Numbered from the stretch's first letter, positions 8,028 to 16,472 are shown. The stretch is DNA of 33,358 nt from Magnetovibrio sp. (GCA_002709525.1 PARE01000070.1:1-33358), one strand, 5' to 3'. The notes: generated by a model from the letters alone, not told the origin. Translations and numbers: made by a program.

Positions 8028-9620
8028 CTAAGCCCGAACGCTGACCCGGCCAGAGACATTTTCTTCCAAGTGAAACGGTTGCTCGGCGATAGCACCGGCG
8101 ACTGGGTTGGCTTTGTCGCCACAACCTTGGGTGTGGCCGCTCGCTGGGTCGCGGAAGACGCCGGACGGACAGGAATAGAGCTTGGGGAACACAAGGTTCT
8201 GGGCGACCTCAAGATTGAAGGAACTTTCCAGGGCGGCTAGCACTTCTTCGCCAGCGGCCGGATCAACCCGTATCGATGCCCGCCCGCCGGCGTCGATCCG
8301 CGGTGTGTTGAAGGCCTCTTCCAAGGACATGCCGTAATCCAGCATAAAGGCGGCCACCTGCATGGTGCAGGGGACTATTTGGTTGGCCCCTGATGCGCCC
8401 ACCGCGAAGATCGCTTCGTCGTCACGGACGCAGACCATGGGGCACATGTTGGACGCATTGATGCGTTTCCCGCCCGCCATGGAGGTCGGATAACCGGGCC
8501 GTGGGTCGAAATAGGAAACAGCGTTGTTCATGAGGACGCCCGACGATGGCAGCACCACTTTAGACCCGAAACGGTTCAGCAGCGTGTATGTAAGAGCGAC
8601 CATATTGCCCTCTGCGTCCACGGCACTCATGTGAGAGGTGCTGCCGGTCTCCGGGAGGCGGCCAAGCCGGCGGTCATGATTATGAAACGCCTGGTTCAGG
8701 GCTCTCGCATAAATTTCGTAGGAATGGGCGCCAAACGGCCGCGATAGGTCCAAGTGTTCGGTGACGAAATTTAGCGCTTCGCCCAGGCGTTGGCCGCCGC
8801 TAGTTTCGCTTGGGGTGTATAGGGTCGCGCCACGGTGATCGTGTACCAGTGGCGTAAGAACCTGTGGACGGTACGCGGCAAAGTCTTCGACGGTTATGCG
8901 GCTGCCACCTTCTTGCAGATCCGCTGCCATGGCTGTTGCGATCGCACCTTTGTAGAAGGCGTCCGGTCCTTCGTCGGCAAGCATCCGCAGGCTCGCTCCG
9001 AGATTGCCAAGGTTGAGAAATTGTTCTGGTTGTGCTGGCGCCCCGCCCGGCAGATAAACCGCTGCACTAGCCGGGAACCGTGCGAGTTCGCCAGCCTCCA
9101 GGCCGATTTGTAGTGTAGCGAACCAGTCTACGGGCAAGCCTCGCTCTGCCAACTGGATCGCCGGCGAAAGCAAAGAGTCGAAACCAAGACGGCCATGTGC
9201 AAGGGCCGCCGCCGACAGGCCCGCTACGGCGCCGGGAACGGAGATCGATTTATAACCGACAACATTGGCGTTTCCGGAAACCCCCGGAAAGCCCATGATG
9301 GCGTTCGGAACACTGGGGTCCAGGGGATAGTCGGCGATGTCAATGGCGTCAGGCAAGGTCCCTTGAAAATCGATTGCGACGGCGCGTCTTTCGTTGGCTA
9401 ACCAGATCACAATATACCCGCTGCCACCCATGCCGCACATCCACGGCTCCACGGCGTTCAATGCGAAGGCGCAGGCAATGGCGGCATCAATAGCGTTTCC
9501 GCCTCGCGACAAGGCATCTGCACCGGCCGCCGCTGACATCCAGTTTTGCGCAGCAACGATCCCTCGCTCTGAGGAAACCGCTCGCTTGCTGACCTGCCAT
9601 TGTTCGACATTACGGTTCAT
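8028..9620 (-). CDS. Gamma-glutamyltransferase-family Ntn hydrolase, substrate unknown
   Basis: From ATG at 9620 (AAGGAG 6 nt upstream) the protein is 530 aa. The track start at 9650 adds ten residues with no ribosome site. N-terminal family blocks are GGNAIDAAIA and MCGMGGSGYI. The autocatalytic processing site, TSHMSAVDAEGNMVALTYT, places the nucleophile at Thr328. The C-terminal block NNAVSYFDPRPGYPTSM replaces the usual N-D-M-x-D-F block. No obvious signal peptide is seen, so a cytosolic location is more likely than periplasmic. The segment between AFHNHDRRLG and the processing site is shorter than I expect for classical GGT. It is divergent from a DadA-like oxidase gene, so amino-acid or amide chemistry is plausible. 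It is a paralogue of the HpxW-type protein at 21.3-22.9 kb. Confidence 0.87.
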   Translation of the reverse strand: MNRNVEQWQVSKRAVSSERGIVAAQNWMSAAAGADALSRGGNAIDAAIACAFALNAVEPWMCGMGGSGYIVIWLANERRAVAIDFQGTLPDAIDIADYPLDPSVPNAIMGFPGVSGNANVVGYKSISVPGAVAGLSAAALAHGRLGFDSLLSPAIQLAERGLPVDWFATLQIGLEAGELARFPASAAVYLPGGAPAQPEQFLNLGNLGASLRMLADEGPDAFYKGAIATAMAADLQEGGSRITVEDFAAYRPQVLTPLVHDHRGATLYTPSETSGGQRLGEALNFVTEHLDLSRPFGAHSYEIYARALNQAFHNHDRRLGRLPETGSTSHMSAVDAEGNMVALTYTLLNRFGSKVVLPSSGVLMNNAVSYFDPRPGYPTSMAGGKRINASNMCPMVCVRDDEAIFAVGASGANQIVPCTMQVAAFMLDYGMSLEEAFNTPRIDAGGRASIRVDPAAGEEVLAALESSFNLEVAQNLVFPKLYSCPSGVFRDPASGHTQGCGDKANPVAGAIAEQPFHLEENVSGRVSVRA

Positions 9621-9977
9621 TTTTGGCTCCTTGCTGTCGACATAGTGCACTGTGTTTTATCGCGATCACCTGTAGATGCAATCCGATGTTTCTATTGCAC
9701 GGAGGACACAAAGTGGTGGCTTTATATTGATTGAGGTCTCATCGGCCTCTCTAATCTAGGCGGGTTGGCATTGGTGCCTTTGCTGCTCTAGTAGCGTTCT
9801 AAATGGAACTCTTGCCTCGCACCACTGACTTACGGAATATACTGAATGTGTTCGTTAGTTCGTATTCCCGGATTTTGGCACGGATGTTATAACAAACGTG
9901 CTGGATAATCTGCGTCAGGGTCGACCTCAAAGCCAAGTGCCAAATTCATGGTTGAGGCATTGTGAGAGGATATAGAT
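9621..9977. other. Divergent intergenic region (357 bp)
   Basis: This spacer separates the divergent gamma-glutamyltransferase and DadA-like genes and must hold promoters for both. An 8-bp palindrome AGTGCACT lies about 25 bp upstream of the minus-strand gene. A weak -10-like AATATACT sits near 9837-9844 on the plus strand, with no convincing -35 at proper spacing. I see no convincing gene, tRNA or repeat in it. Confidence 0.4.
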
Positions 9978-11231
9978 TTGTCGGAAAGCGGGGAAAAAAC
10001 GGCGACGGTCGTCGGGGCTGGAATGGTAGGCATTTGCTGTGCCCTCTATCTCCAAAACGAAGGCTATCAAGTCACGGTAATCGATCGGAACGCCCCAGGC
10101 GAAGCGACCTCGTCCGGAAATCTGGGTGGGTTCGGAATAGCCTCGTGTCCACCGGCTGCCATGCCGGGAATCATAAGGAAAGTTCCGGGCATGCTTTTCA
10201 AGGAAACGGCGCCACTGAAACTTCGTTGGGGCCATGCGGTGACGGCGTTGCCCTGGTTCATTCGGTTCATCGCGCAATCGCGGCGCTCAAACGTCGAAGC
10301 AAATGCCAGAGCGCGGCAGAGCCTGCTCGACAAGGTTCATGAGGCAATTGATCCGTTGATTGATGAGGCAGGTGCCCAGGCCTTAATGAAATCAGCGGGC
10401 CTCATGTTCACTTTCGAGAACGAGGCGGCCTTCCAAAAGGCAGCCTACGCCTTCGAGCTGCGCAAGCGCAACGGGGTGGATCTGGATCTTCTTGATGGCA
10501 ACGAAGCTCGCCAGGTGGAGCCTAATCTCTCGGAAAATATTATTCGCGCCTATCGGGTTGCGAACTTTTCTAACACGGCCGACCCTCTGCGTCTTGTGCA
10601 AGCTCTGGCGCAATTATTCCTGGCGCGAGGCGGCATATATCATCGTGCCGAGGTTCGCGGTTTCAAAGTTGGGTCGAAGGGGGTGAGTGATATTTTGACC
10701 GACACGAGCGAAATACCAGTGGAGGTATTGGTATTGGCAGCCGGCGTGTGGTCGCGACCTTTGGCAAAACAGTTGGGCTCTTCCATTCCTCTTGAGGCGG
10801 AGCGTGGATATCACACCAACTTCGTGGGTTCCGAAGTGGCTATGACCGGGGCGATCATGTCTGTCGAACGCCACGTAGCAGTGACGCCAATGCGGGAAGG
10901 GATTCGCGTTGGCGGCATGGCTGAATTCGCTGCCCCTGATGCGCCGGCAGACATGCGCTATGCCAAGATCGTGCGCGCCCATGCCCAAGCACTATTTCCA
11001 GGCCTTTTGTCGCATCAGAAATTTTCGGAGTGGATGGGGCCTAGGCCTTCTCACCCAGACGCTAAACCGGTAATTGGGCGCTCTCCACTACATCGAAACG
11101 TTTACTTTGCCTTTGGCCATGATCATTTGGGGCTGACCTTTGGCGGGATCACGGGCAAGCTTATTTCGGAATTAGTGACGAACAACATGCCAAGTGTGGA
11201 CCTCGCACCGTTTCGACCAGATCGTTTCTGA
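9978..11231 (+). CDS. DadA-like FAD-dependent amino-acid dehydrogenase/oxidase (TTG start)
   Basis: The 417-aa flavoprotein belongs to the DAO/DadA family. The N-terminal FAD-binding dinucleotide fold is TVVGAGMVGICCALYL (GxGxxG at 13-18), followed by VIDRNAPGEATSSGN, the usual family run. The C-terminal FAD/substrate cap is GPRPSHPDAKPVIGRSP and AFGHDHLGLTFGG. Family members oxidatively deaminate D-amino acids or secondary amines at the membrane face and pass electrons to quinone. The start is TTG with GAGAGGA 7 nt upstream. It diverges from the gamma-glutamyltransferase gene and converges with the ThDP enzyme gene. The actual amine substrate is not determined by visible residues. Confidence 0.87.
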   Translation: MSESGEKTATVVGAGMVGICCALYLQNEGYQVTVIDRNAPGEATSSGNLGGFGIASCPPAAMPGIIRKVPGMLFKETAPLKLRWGHAVTALPWFIRFIAQSRRSNVEANARARQSLLDKVHEAIDPLIDEAGAQALMKSAGLMFTFENEAAFQKAAYAFELRKRNGVDLDLLDGNEARQVEPNLSENIIRAYRVANFSNTADPLRLVQALAQLFLARGGIYHRAEVRGFKVGSKGVSDILTDTSEIPVEVLVLAAGVWSRPLAKQLGSSIPLEAERGYHTNFVGSEVAMTGAIMSVERHVAVTPMREGIRVGGMAEFAAPDAPADMRYAKIVRAHAQALFPGLLSHQKFSEWMGPRPSHPDAKPVIGRSPLHRNVYFAFGHDHLGLTFGGITGKLISELVTNNMPSVDLAPFRPDRF

Positions 11232-11347
11232 GGCTATCTCTCAATAAGGTCGAATTTTACTTTCACCCGATTGATCCCTCACGGTCAGTAGGCGCTTATC
11301 GGTCCTCTTGTACCCAGGTCCGCCAGTAATTAATGCCGGTTGCTTGT

Positions 11348-13054
11348 TCATGCAATCCATTCGCTGACCGGCGCGGCAGCTTCTTGCAGCGGTTGAGAAA
11401 TGATGTCAACCAGGGTCGGACCATTATAATTGAGGGCTTCGCTGAGCACGCCTTCCAATTGTGCAGGATCTTCAACCGTGTAGGACTTTACACCGAAGGC
11501 ATTGGCCACTGCAGCGTGATCTGTCCTGCTGAAATCGACAGAGAAGTAGCGTTCATCGAAGCCCGTTTTCTGACCGGCCTTGATCCAGCCAAACACCGAG
11601 TTGGAAAACACAATGAGGGTAATTGGCATGTTCTTGCGGACCACAGTTTCCAATTCGCCGCAGGTAAAGCCGAAGCTGCCATCGCCCATCATGGCAACGA
11701 TCTTCTTATCCGGTCGCCCAATGTGGGCCCCCATGGCTGCCGATAAGGAGTATCCTAACGCGCCGTGTGCACGGTTTGAAAACAAGGTTCGGCCCGTCGT
11801 TCGAATTTCATAATAGGCGGAAACGTAGGGGCAAGGCGTTCCCGGGTCAGCAACAATGATAGCCTCGTCATCAAGGATTTTTCGAAGTGTGGCCACGGTG
11901 CGTTCGGGTTTGATAGGGCTGTCGTCGCTGGCAGCCAGGATGTTGAAGGCGTCCCATTTGATCTTTTTCTGAGCGGCCACGGCCTTGGCGCCACCAAAGC
12001 CGGTGCCAGTGGGTGGGTTGTGGGCTAAAAGTTTGTTCATGGCCGATAAAGCCAGGCGAGCATCGGAGACCACTGCGACTTCTGTGTCGTAGGATGCGGA
12101 GATAACCTCGGGATCTGAATCGATATGCACAATCCGCGTCGTCTTGGCTGGATATCGCCAGAGTTCCGTTGTCACCGAACCAGCTCGGCACCCGATGAAC
12201 ACGATCAGATCCGCCTTCTTGACCAAGTCCCTTGTTGCCGGTACGCCACCGTTTGATCCAACAACCCCAACGCAGTTGGGGTGCGTTTCGGGGATAGTGC
12301 CCTGGCCGGAAATCGTTGTAGCAACGGCAATGTCTAAGCTCTCAACAAAGTCTTGGAACTCAGCTTCTCCGCCGGCGAGCACGATGCCGCCGCCGACGAT
12401 GACAGCGGGGAAGGACGCCGATTGGATGGCTTCCAGCGCCTTTTCGATTTCGATCATGTCTGGTCCGACGGGATAGGCCGGGAAAAATCCGTGGTTGGGG
12501 TCCGCCCAGACGGCATTGGGGTCGACTTCGTCGCGTTGCACGTCGATGGGCAGGCCCAGGTGTGCCGAACCCGGCCGACCCGTGGTCATCTTACGAAACG
12601 CCGTCCTAACCACATCGGGAAGCATATCGGAGCGGTTGATGATCGTATTCCACTTAGTCAGCGGGCGCATTAGCCCTTCCTGGTCTAACTCGGTCAACGG
12701 GTAATGGCCGCGTGCCTTCACTGATACGTCCGACGTGATCGCTAAGATTGAAACGGATGATTCGTTGGCTTCAACCAATCCTGGAAGGATGTAGGTAGCG
12801 CCGCCACCCGATGGGCCTTCGCACACACCGACTTTACCCGTTACGCGGGCATAGCCATCCGCCATGTAAGCGGCGGAACGTTCATCGCGGGTCAGGATGT
12901 GTTCCATCTCGTGATCAAGACGATATAGCGCGTCGTAAAACGGAAGCGTTGTGTCTCCGCACAGTCCAAAAATATGGCGCACGCCGTGGATTTCTAACAT
13001 GCGCACCATAGCTTCTGCGCCATTCATTACGTTTACACGATGTTGATCCGACAC
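11348..13054 (-). CDS. ThDP-dependent enzyme of the acetolactate synthase superfamily
   Basis: The 568-aa protein has the three-domain IlvB/POX architecture. The N-terminal PYR domain carries the ThDP-activating Glu58 in RDERSAAYMADGYAR. A central FAD/nucleotide-type domain contains PAVIVGGGIVLAGGEAEF. The C-terminal PP domain has GDGSFGF...FSN near residues 452-485. Superfamily members make or cleave C-C bonds next to a keto group (acetolactate synthase, glyoxylate carboligase, sulfoacetaldehyde acetyltransferase, oxalyl-CoA decarboxylase). None of their diagnostic patterns is clear here, and no small regulatory subunit is adjacent. The start is a GTG with AAAGG placed too close. The internal ATG at 13027 is an alternative start. 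It converges with the DadA-like gene, with 116 bp between the stops and no obvious terminator. Confidence 0.83.
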   Translation of the reverse strand: MSDQHRVNVMNGAEAMVRMLEIHGVRHIFGLCGDTTLPFYDALYRLDHEMEHILTRDERSAAYMADGYARVTGKVGVCEGPSGGGATYILPGLVEANESSVSILAITSDVSVKARGHYPLTELDQEGLMRPLTKWNTIINRSDMLPDVVRTAFRKMTTGRPGSAHLGLPIDVQRDEVDPNAVWADPNHGFFPAYPVGPDMIEIEKALEAIQSASFPAVIVGGGIVLAGGEAEFQDFVESLDIAVATTISGQGTIPETHPNCVGVVGSNGGVPATRDLVKKADLIVFIGCRAGSVTTELWRYPAKTTRIVHIDSDPEVISASYDTEVAVVSDARLALSAMNKLLAHNPPTGTGFGGAKAVAAQKKIKWDAFNILAASDDSPIKPERTVATLRKILDDEAIIVADPGTPCPYVSAYYEIRTTGRTLFSNRAHGALGYSLSAAMGAHIGRPDKKIVAMMGDGSFGFTCGELETVVRKNMPITLIVFSNSVFGWIKAGQKTGFDERYFSVDFSRTDHAAVANAFGVKSYTVEDPAQLEGVLSEALNYNGPTLVDIISQPLQEAAAPVSEWIA

Positions 13055-13194
13055 CCTTTTTTTATCCCATTCATCTGAGTTGACAAAAGTTCTCGCCAGT
13101 CATTGTTAATGAGTTACATTCTGCTCCGCATTTATCTCTATACGCTGGGTAAACCGCTACTCTGACGCATACGTAAAAAGTAGGTATGGCGAAG

Positions 13195-13229
13195 AGTTAC
13201 ACGTACTGAGAGTTCTAGTGTGTGTAACT
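13195..13229. promoter_or_regulatory. Inverted repeat AGTTACAC-N19-GTGTAACT
   Basis: Two perfect 8-nt complementary arms (13195-13202 and 13222-13229) are separated by 19 nt. It lies about 140 bp upstream of the ThDP enzyme start and about 450 bp upstream of the allantoate amidohydrolase gene. It may be an operator or a weak hairpin; no regulator family can be assigned. Confidence 0.3.
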
Positions 13230-13532
13230 TTGGTCCGCATGTCTGCTAACAAGCAGATCGCGAGGTTAATTCCTGACCTCTGGTTTGCGCAAGTCTCCTT
13301 TACTAAGGGGATAGGATGGACAAAAGTCGTGATTATCCCTCTGAAAAGTCGAATACATCGGTTGGTTTATGGTTAAGATCACTATTACGCGCACGTGAAC
13401 GAGCCGCCCAGAGCTGTGTATCCCCCACGGCTTAGTCTTGAGCGGTTCGTAGGGGCGCTGCAGGGGATTGTTGGGGTAAAATCCAGCCATAATCAGTGAG
13501 CTGCCAAATGAATTAATATTATCTTTGAATTT

Positions 13533-13561
13533 TTGAGAGTTTTTGAATATGGACATATACA
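13533..13561 (+). promoter_or_regulatory. Sigma70-like promoter of the allantoate/oxalurate operon
   Basis: TTGAGA (13533-13538) and TATACA (13556-13561) are separated by exactly 17 nt, with an AT-rich stretch upstream resembling an UP element. The expected transcript start is near 13568, giving a leader of about 110 nt before the allC start. Alphaproteobacterial promoters tolerate weaker -10 boxes, so this match is good but unproven. Confidence 0.5.
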
Positions 13562-13588
13562 CAAAGTATCCGTGTTAGATGCTTGGTA

Positions 13589-13623
13589 ATGTGACACCGG
13601 TCATGAACCCACGAGGGTCACAT
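13589..13623. promoter_or_regulatory. Inverted repeat ATGTGAC-N21-GTCACAT, possible operator
   Basis: Perfect 7-nt arms lie between the predicted promoter and the allC start, roughly +21 to +56 of the predicted transcript. With one bulged A the pairing extends to 9 bp. The position suits a repressor site (GntR/IclR-type regulators often control allantoin genes) or an mRNA leader hairpin. No regulator gene is in the window. Confidence 0.4.
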
Positions 13624-13679
13624 GTCTGATTTTTCCCTATTGGCCTGCTAGTTAACATATATTTCGCGTGAGCAATATC

Positions 13680-14948
13680 ATGAACATTAGCGTTTCCAGA
13701 AGCACCAGCGCTGCTATTTTGTCGCGGTTGGATACCCTGGCGCATTTAAGTGAGTCCGATGATGGCCTCACGCGACAATACTTGTCGGTAGAACATCGCA
13801 AGGCCAATGAGCTAGTTGGTAGCTGGATGCGTGAGGCCGGCATGCGGGTTCACCAGGACGCTATCGGCAATATCATTGGCCGTTACGAGGGCGAGCACGA
13901 GGGCGCGCCTGCGCTTCTTATCGGGTCGCATTTGGATACGGTTGTGATGGCAGGAAAATACGACGGCATGCTGGGTGTCGTCACAGCGATCCAATGCGTG
14001 CAAGACCTCCATAACCGTGGAATTCAAATGCCGTTTGCCATCGAAGTGATTGGTTTTGCAGATGAAGAAGGTGTCCGTTTTCAGTCCACCTATTTGGGCA
14101 GTCGTGCTATTGCAGGAACATTTCGTAAGGAGTTGTTGGAGGCCCGTGATGCGAACGGCATGACCATGGCCGACGCGCTTCGCGCATTCGGCTTAGATCC
14201 GAGCCAGATCAATACAGCTGCGAAGCGGTCGGAGGATGTAATTGCATATTTGGAACTGCATATTGAACAGGGACCAGTATTGGAAAGTAAGGGTGAACCG
14301 GTTGGTGTGGTGACTGCCATAGCCGGCGCAACACGCCGGCTAGTAACTCTCTCGGGGGTCGCTGGTCATGCTGGGACAGTGCCTATGGATCATAGGCAAG
14401 ACGCGCTTTTGGCAGCTGCAGAATGTTCTTTAGCGGTGGAGAAGGTAGCCGCCAAGCGAACCCATTGCGTGGCCACAGTTGGTCGCATGGAGGTCTCGCC
14501 TGGAGCGACTAATGTTATTCCGGGCAGCGTTACATTTTCGATTGATATTCGCGCCGATGAGGACGTCAAGCGCACCGAGGCTCTTGCCGAGTTGGACCCG
14601 TGGTTAACAAAAATTGCAGAGAATCGGGGATGCACGTTGAATGTGGAAACTGTGCACGAAGCCGATAGCGTTGCCTGTGCACCTTGGATTGTCAGACAGA
14701 TTGAGAATGCTATTTCGACTGACAAAAGCCGTGTCGTCCGTCTACCCAGTGGCGCTGGTCACGATGCTGCGGCCATGGCGGACTTGACGGACGTCGGAAT
14801 GATTTTCGTGCGCTGCGCTGGCGGCATCAGTCACAACCCCGATGAAACCATCACTGAAGCTGACGCTGGCACTGGTGCCGATCTTCTGTTGCAGATCATT
14901 GAGAACTTCCGCGTGGAGGACCATTCATGCTCGATAGAGAGCACGTGA
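13680..14948 (+). CDS. allC: Allantoate amidohydrolase (AllC-type M20 metallohydrolase)
   Basis: The enzyme is a 422-aa binuclear metallohydrolase of the M20/hydantoinase-carbamoylase family. From the ATG the metal ligands are H84 and D86 (GSHLDTV), D95 (YDGMLGV), E129/E130 (ADEEGVRF), H194 (LELHIEQGP) and H385 (ISHNPDE). It would hydrolyse allantoate to (S)-ureidoglycine, CO2 and NH3. N-carbamoyl-L-amino-acid hydrolases look very similar, but the downstream PucG and oxamic transcarbamylase genes make allantoate the natural substrate. The track starts at GTG 13668. I prefer ATG 13680 because GTGAG lies 7 nt upstream, though both are weak. It is the first gene of the operon, and the next small ORF starts inside its 3' end. 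Confidence 0.87.
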   Translation: MNISVSRSTSAAILSRLDTLAHLSESDDGLTRQYLSVEHRKANELVGSWMREAGMRVHQDAIGNIIGRYEGEHEGAPALLIGSHLDTVVMAGKYDGMLGVVTAIQCVQDLHNRGIQMPFAIEVIGFADEEGVRFQSTYLGSRAIAGTFRKELLEARDANGMTMADALRAFGLDPSQINTAAKRSEDVIAYLELHIEQGPVLESKGEPVGVVTAIAGATRRLVTLSGVAGHAGTVPMDHRQDALLAAAECSLAVEKVAAKRTHCVATVGRMEVSPGATNVIPGSVTFSIDIRADEDVKRTEALAELDPWLTKIAENRGCTLNVETVHEADSVACAPWIVRQIENAISTDKSRVVRLPSGAGHDAAAMADLTDVGMIFVRCAGGISHNPDETITEADAGTGADLLLQIIENFRVEDHSCSIEST

Positions 14949-15238
14949 GCATTTCGGATACTCTGTGCCAAACTCGGCACTGTACATTGACGTATCTGAG
15001 CAAAAGGTCGCGCCTCCGCCGCGACAGCAGCCGAGCTACTACGTTGAACGCAACCCGCGACGGCGGAGTTGTTGTCTCTCCTTGGGGCGAGGCTACTGGC
15101 CACCGTGACATGATAAAACTCCGACTTGACGATCTGGAGAAAGCGATGATCGTAGATGCTGAAATTATACTTGATCTGATGAGCTCGTTCGCATCGCTGC
15201 GGGCAGGAGGGAATACGAATGAATGCACTTGTGCCTGA
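14927..15238 (+). CDS. Small hypothetical protein between allC and pucG
   Basis: A 103-aa frame begins at an ATG preceded by GGAGG exactly 7 nt upstream, overlapping the end of allC by 22 nt. It ends 20 nt inside the start of the next gene, so the operon would be continuous through it. The N-terminal half is rich in Ser, Arg and Thr and looks poorly ordered. The C-terminal half (MIKLRLDDLEKAMIVDAEI) resembles an amphipathic helix. I recognise no domain or catalytic motif. Without this gene there would be a 270-bp gap in an otherwise overlapping operon. Alternatives are a decayed gene fragment or a translated leader that couples pucG to allC. Confidence 0.45.
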   Translation: MLDREHVSISDTLCQTRHCTLTYLSKRSRLRRDSSRATTLNATRDGGVVVSPWGEATGHRDMIKLRLDDLEKAMIVDAEIILDLMSSFASLRAGGNTNECTCA

Positions 15239-16472
15239 AATCTTTCAGGAACTGGATCCAAGCCCACGCCTGATCATGGGCCCTGGACCTGTGGACGTCT
15301 ACCCGCGCGTCCTGCGTGCCATGTCGGTCCCTATGTTGGGTCAGTTTGATCCCGAGTTCACTGAATACATGAATGAGACTATGGCGCTCTACCGGCAGAT
15401 TTATCAAACACAGAACCAATGGACTTTTTTGATAAATGGCACGGCCCGCGCGGGCATTGAGGCCTGTCTGGGGTCGTTGTTGTCCTGTGGAGATAAGGTG
15501 CTGGTACCCCGGTTTGGACGGTTCGGATATCTTCTTACTGAAATTGCCCAGCGGGTCGGTGGCGACGTGATAACCCTGGATACCGAGTGGGGCACGGTCT
15601 TCGAGACCGACAGGGTCTGCGATGCGATATACAAACACCGGCCGCGCGTTGTTGCGCTTGTTCATGGCGATACCTCAACGACGATGGCGCAACCCCTGGA
15701 CGGGATTAGTGCAGTTTGCCGAGAGGTCGACGCGTTGTTATACGTGGACACGACGGCAACTCTGTGCGGCATGCCTATTCCTGTTGATGATCTGCAATTG
15801 GATGCGGTGAGCACCGGACTGCAGAAATGTATGTCTGGTCCTCCCGGCACTTCGCCTATCACTATCAACGAACGTGCCGCCGCCGTGGTCAACAATCGCA
15901 AGCACATTGAAGGAGGAATTCGACCTGATGACTATGTGGCCGGTGACGGCCCGAAGATCATTTCCAACTATCTGGATCTGGGCATGCTGATGGATTACTG
16001 GAGCCCAAAGCGTCTCAACCACCATACGGAGTCTACCTCCATGCTCTATGCCGCAAGGGAATGTGCACGTGTGATTTTGGAAGAAGGACTGGATGCTGGG
16101 TTTGCCCGTCACGAAACGGCTAGCCGAGCCCTGCGGTCTGGTCTCAAGGCCATGGGATTGAAACTATTTGGCGACCAAAACAACAGCATGACCAACGTCA
16201 CTGGTGTCATGATCCCAGAAGTCTGCGGAGACGGTGAGGGCGTTCGCAGTGAAATGCTGCACGATTTCAGTATCGAGATTGGAACTTCATTTGGGCACCT
16301 GGCCGGCATGATCTGGCGTATTGGTACGATGGGTTATGTCTGTCGAAAATCCAATGTCCTGCGCTGTGTGAATGCTCTGGACGCGGTGCTGCGTCGGCAC
16401 GGTTTTGATGCCCCAGCTAATGCTGGAGTGGATGCGGTCCTGAACATTTATTCAGGGGGTCCAGATGACTAA
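15219..16472 (+). CDS. pucG: (S)-Ureidoglycine-glyoxylate aminotransferase (PucG-type class V aminotransferase)
   Basis: The 417-aa PLP enzyme opens with LIMGPGPVDVYPRVLRAMSV, typical of the alanine-glyoxylate aminotransferase/PucG branch. It carries GTARAGIEA, the PLP-contacting Asp177 (YVDTTA) and the Schiff-base Lys203 (STGLQKCMSGPPGTSP). PucG moves the amino group of (S)-ureidoglycine to glyoxylate, giving glycine and oxalurate (N-carbamoyl-2-oxoglycine). The upstream allantoate amidohydrolase would supply ureidoglycine, and the downstream FdrA/YlbE/YlbF set would use oxalurate. This is stronger support than homology alone. The start has AGGAGG 8 nt upstream. Serine- or alanine-glyoxylate aminotransferase is the main alternative. 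A source of glyoxylate is not visible in the window. Confidence 0.88.
   Translation: MNALVPEIFQELDPSPRLIMGPGPVDVYPRVLRAMSVPMLGQFDPEFTEYMNETMALYRQIYQTQNQWTFLINGTARAGIEACLGSLLSCGDKVLVPRFGRFGYLLTEIAQRVGGDVITLDTEWGTVFETDRVCDAIYKHRPRVVALVHGDTSTTMAQPLDGISAVCREVDALLYVDTTATLCGMPIPVDDLQLDAVSTGLQKCMSGPPGTSPITINERAAAVVNNRKHIEGGIRPDDYVAGDGPKIISNYLDLGMLMDYWSPKRLNHHTESTSMLYAARECARVILEEGLDAGFARHETASRALRSGLKAMGLKLFGDQNNSMTNVTGVMIPEVCGDGEGVRSEMLHDFSIEIGTSFGHLAGMIWRIGTMGYVCRKSNVLRCVNALDAVLRRHGFDAPANAGVDAVLNIYSGGPDD

Larger units (their letters stand above)
13055..13679. other. Long intergenic region upstream of the purine-catabolic operon
   Basis: About 625 bp separate the divergent ThDP enzyme and allantoate amidohydrolase genes. 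The region is AT-rich near 13500-13560 and holds a sigma70-like promoter and two spaced inverted repeats listed separately. The only open frame (98 aa, minus, 13266-13562) has no recognisable domain and an unlikely composition. A small RNA or an undetected regulator site could be here, but I see no tRNA or other structured RNA. Confidence 0.5.

Noticed and set aside
11348-13054. ThDP enzyme as oxalyl-CoA decarboxylase, which would consume the oxalate made by HpxW
   Set aside because: The activating-Glu region (RDERSAAYMADGYAR) and the YPLTELDQEGLMRP segment do not match the oxalyl-CoA decarboxylase pattern I recall, and no formyl-CoA transferase gene is nearby.
13266-13562. 98-aa minus-strand ORF in the long intergenic region
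   Set aside because: No recognisable domain, unlikely composition, and it overlaps the predicted promoter of the allantoate operon.
13589-13623. CRP site
   Set aside because: The TGTGA/TCACA half-sites are present but separated by more than 20 nt instead of 6.
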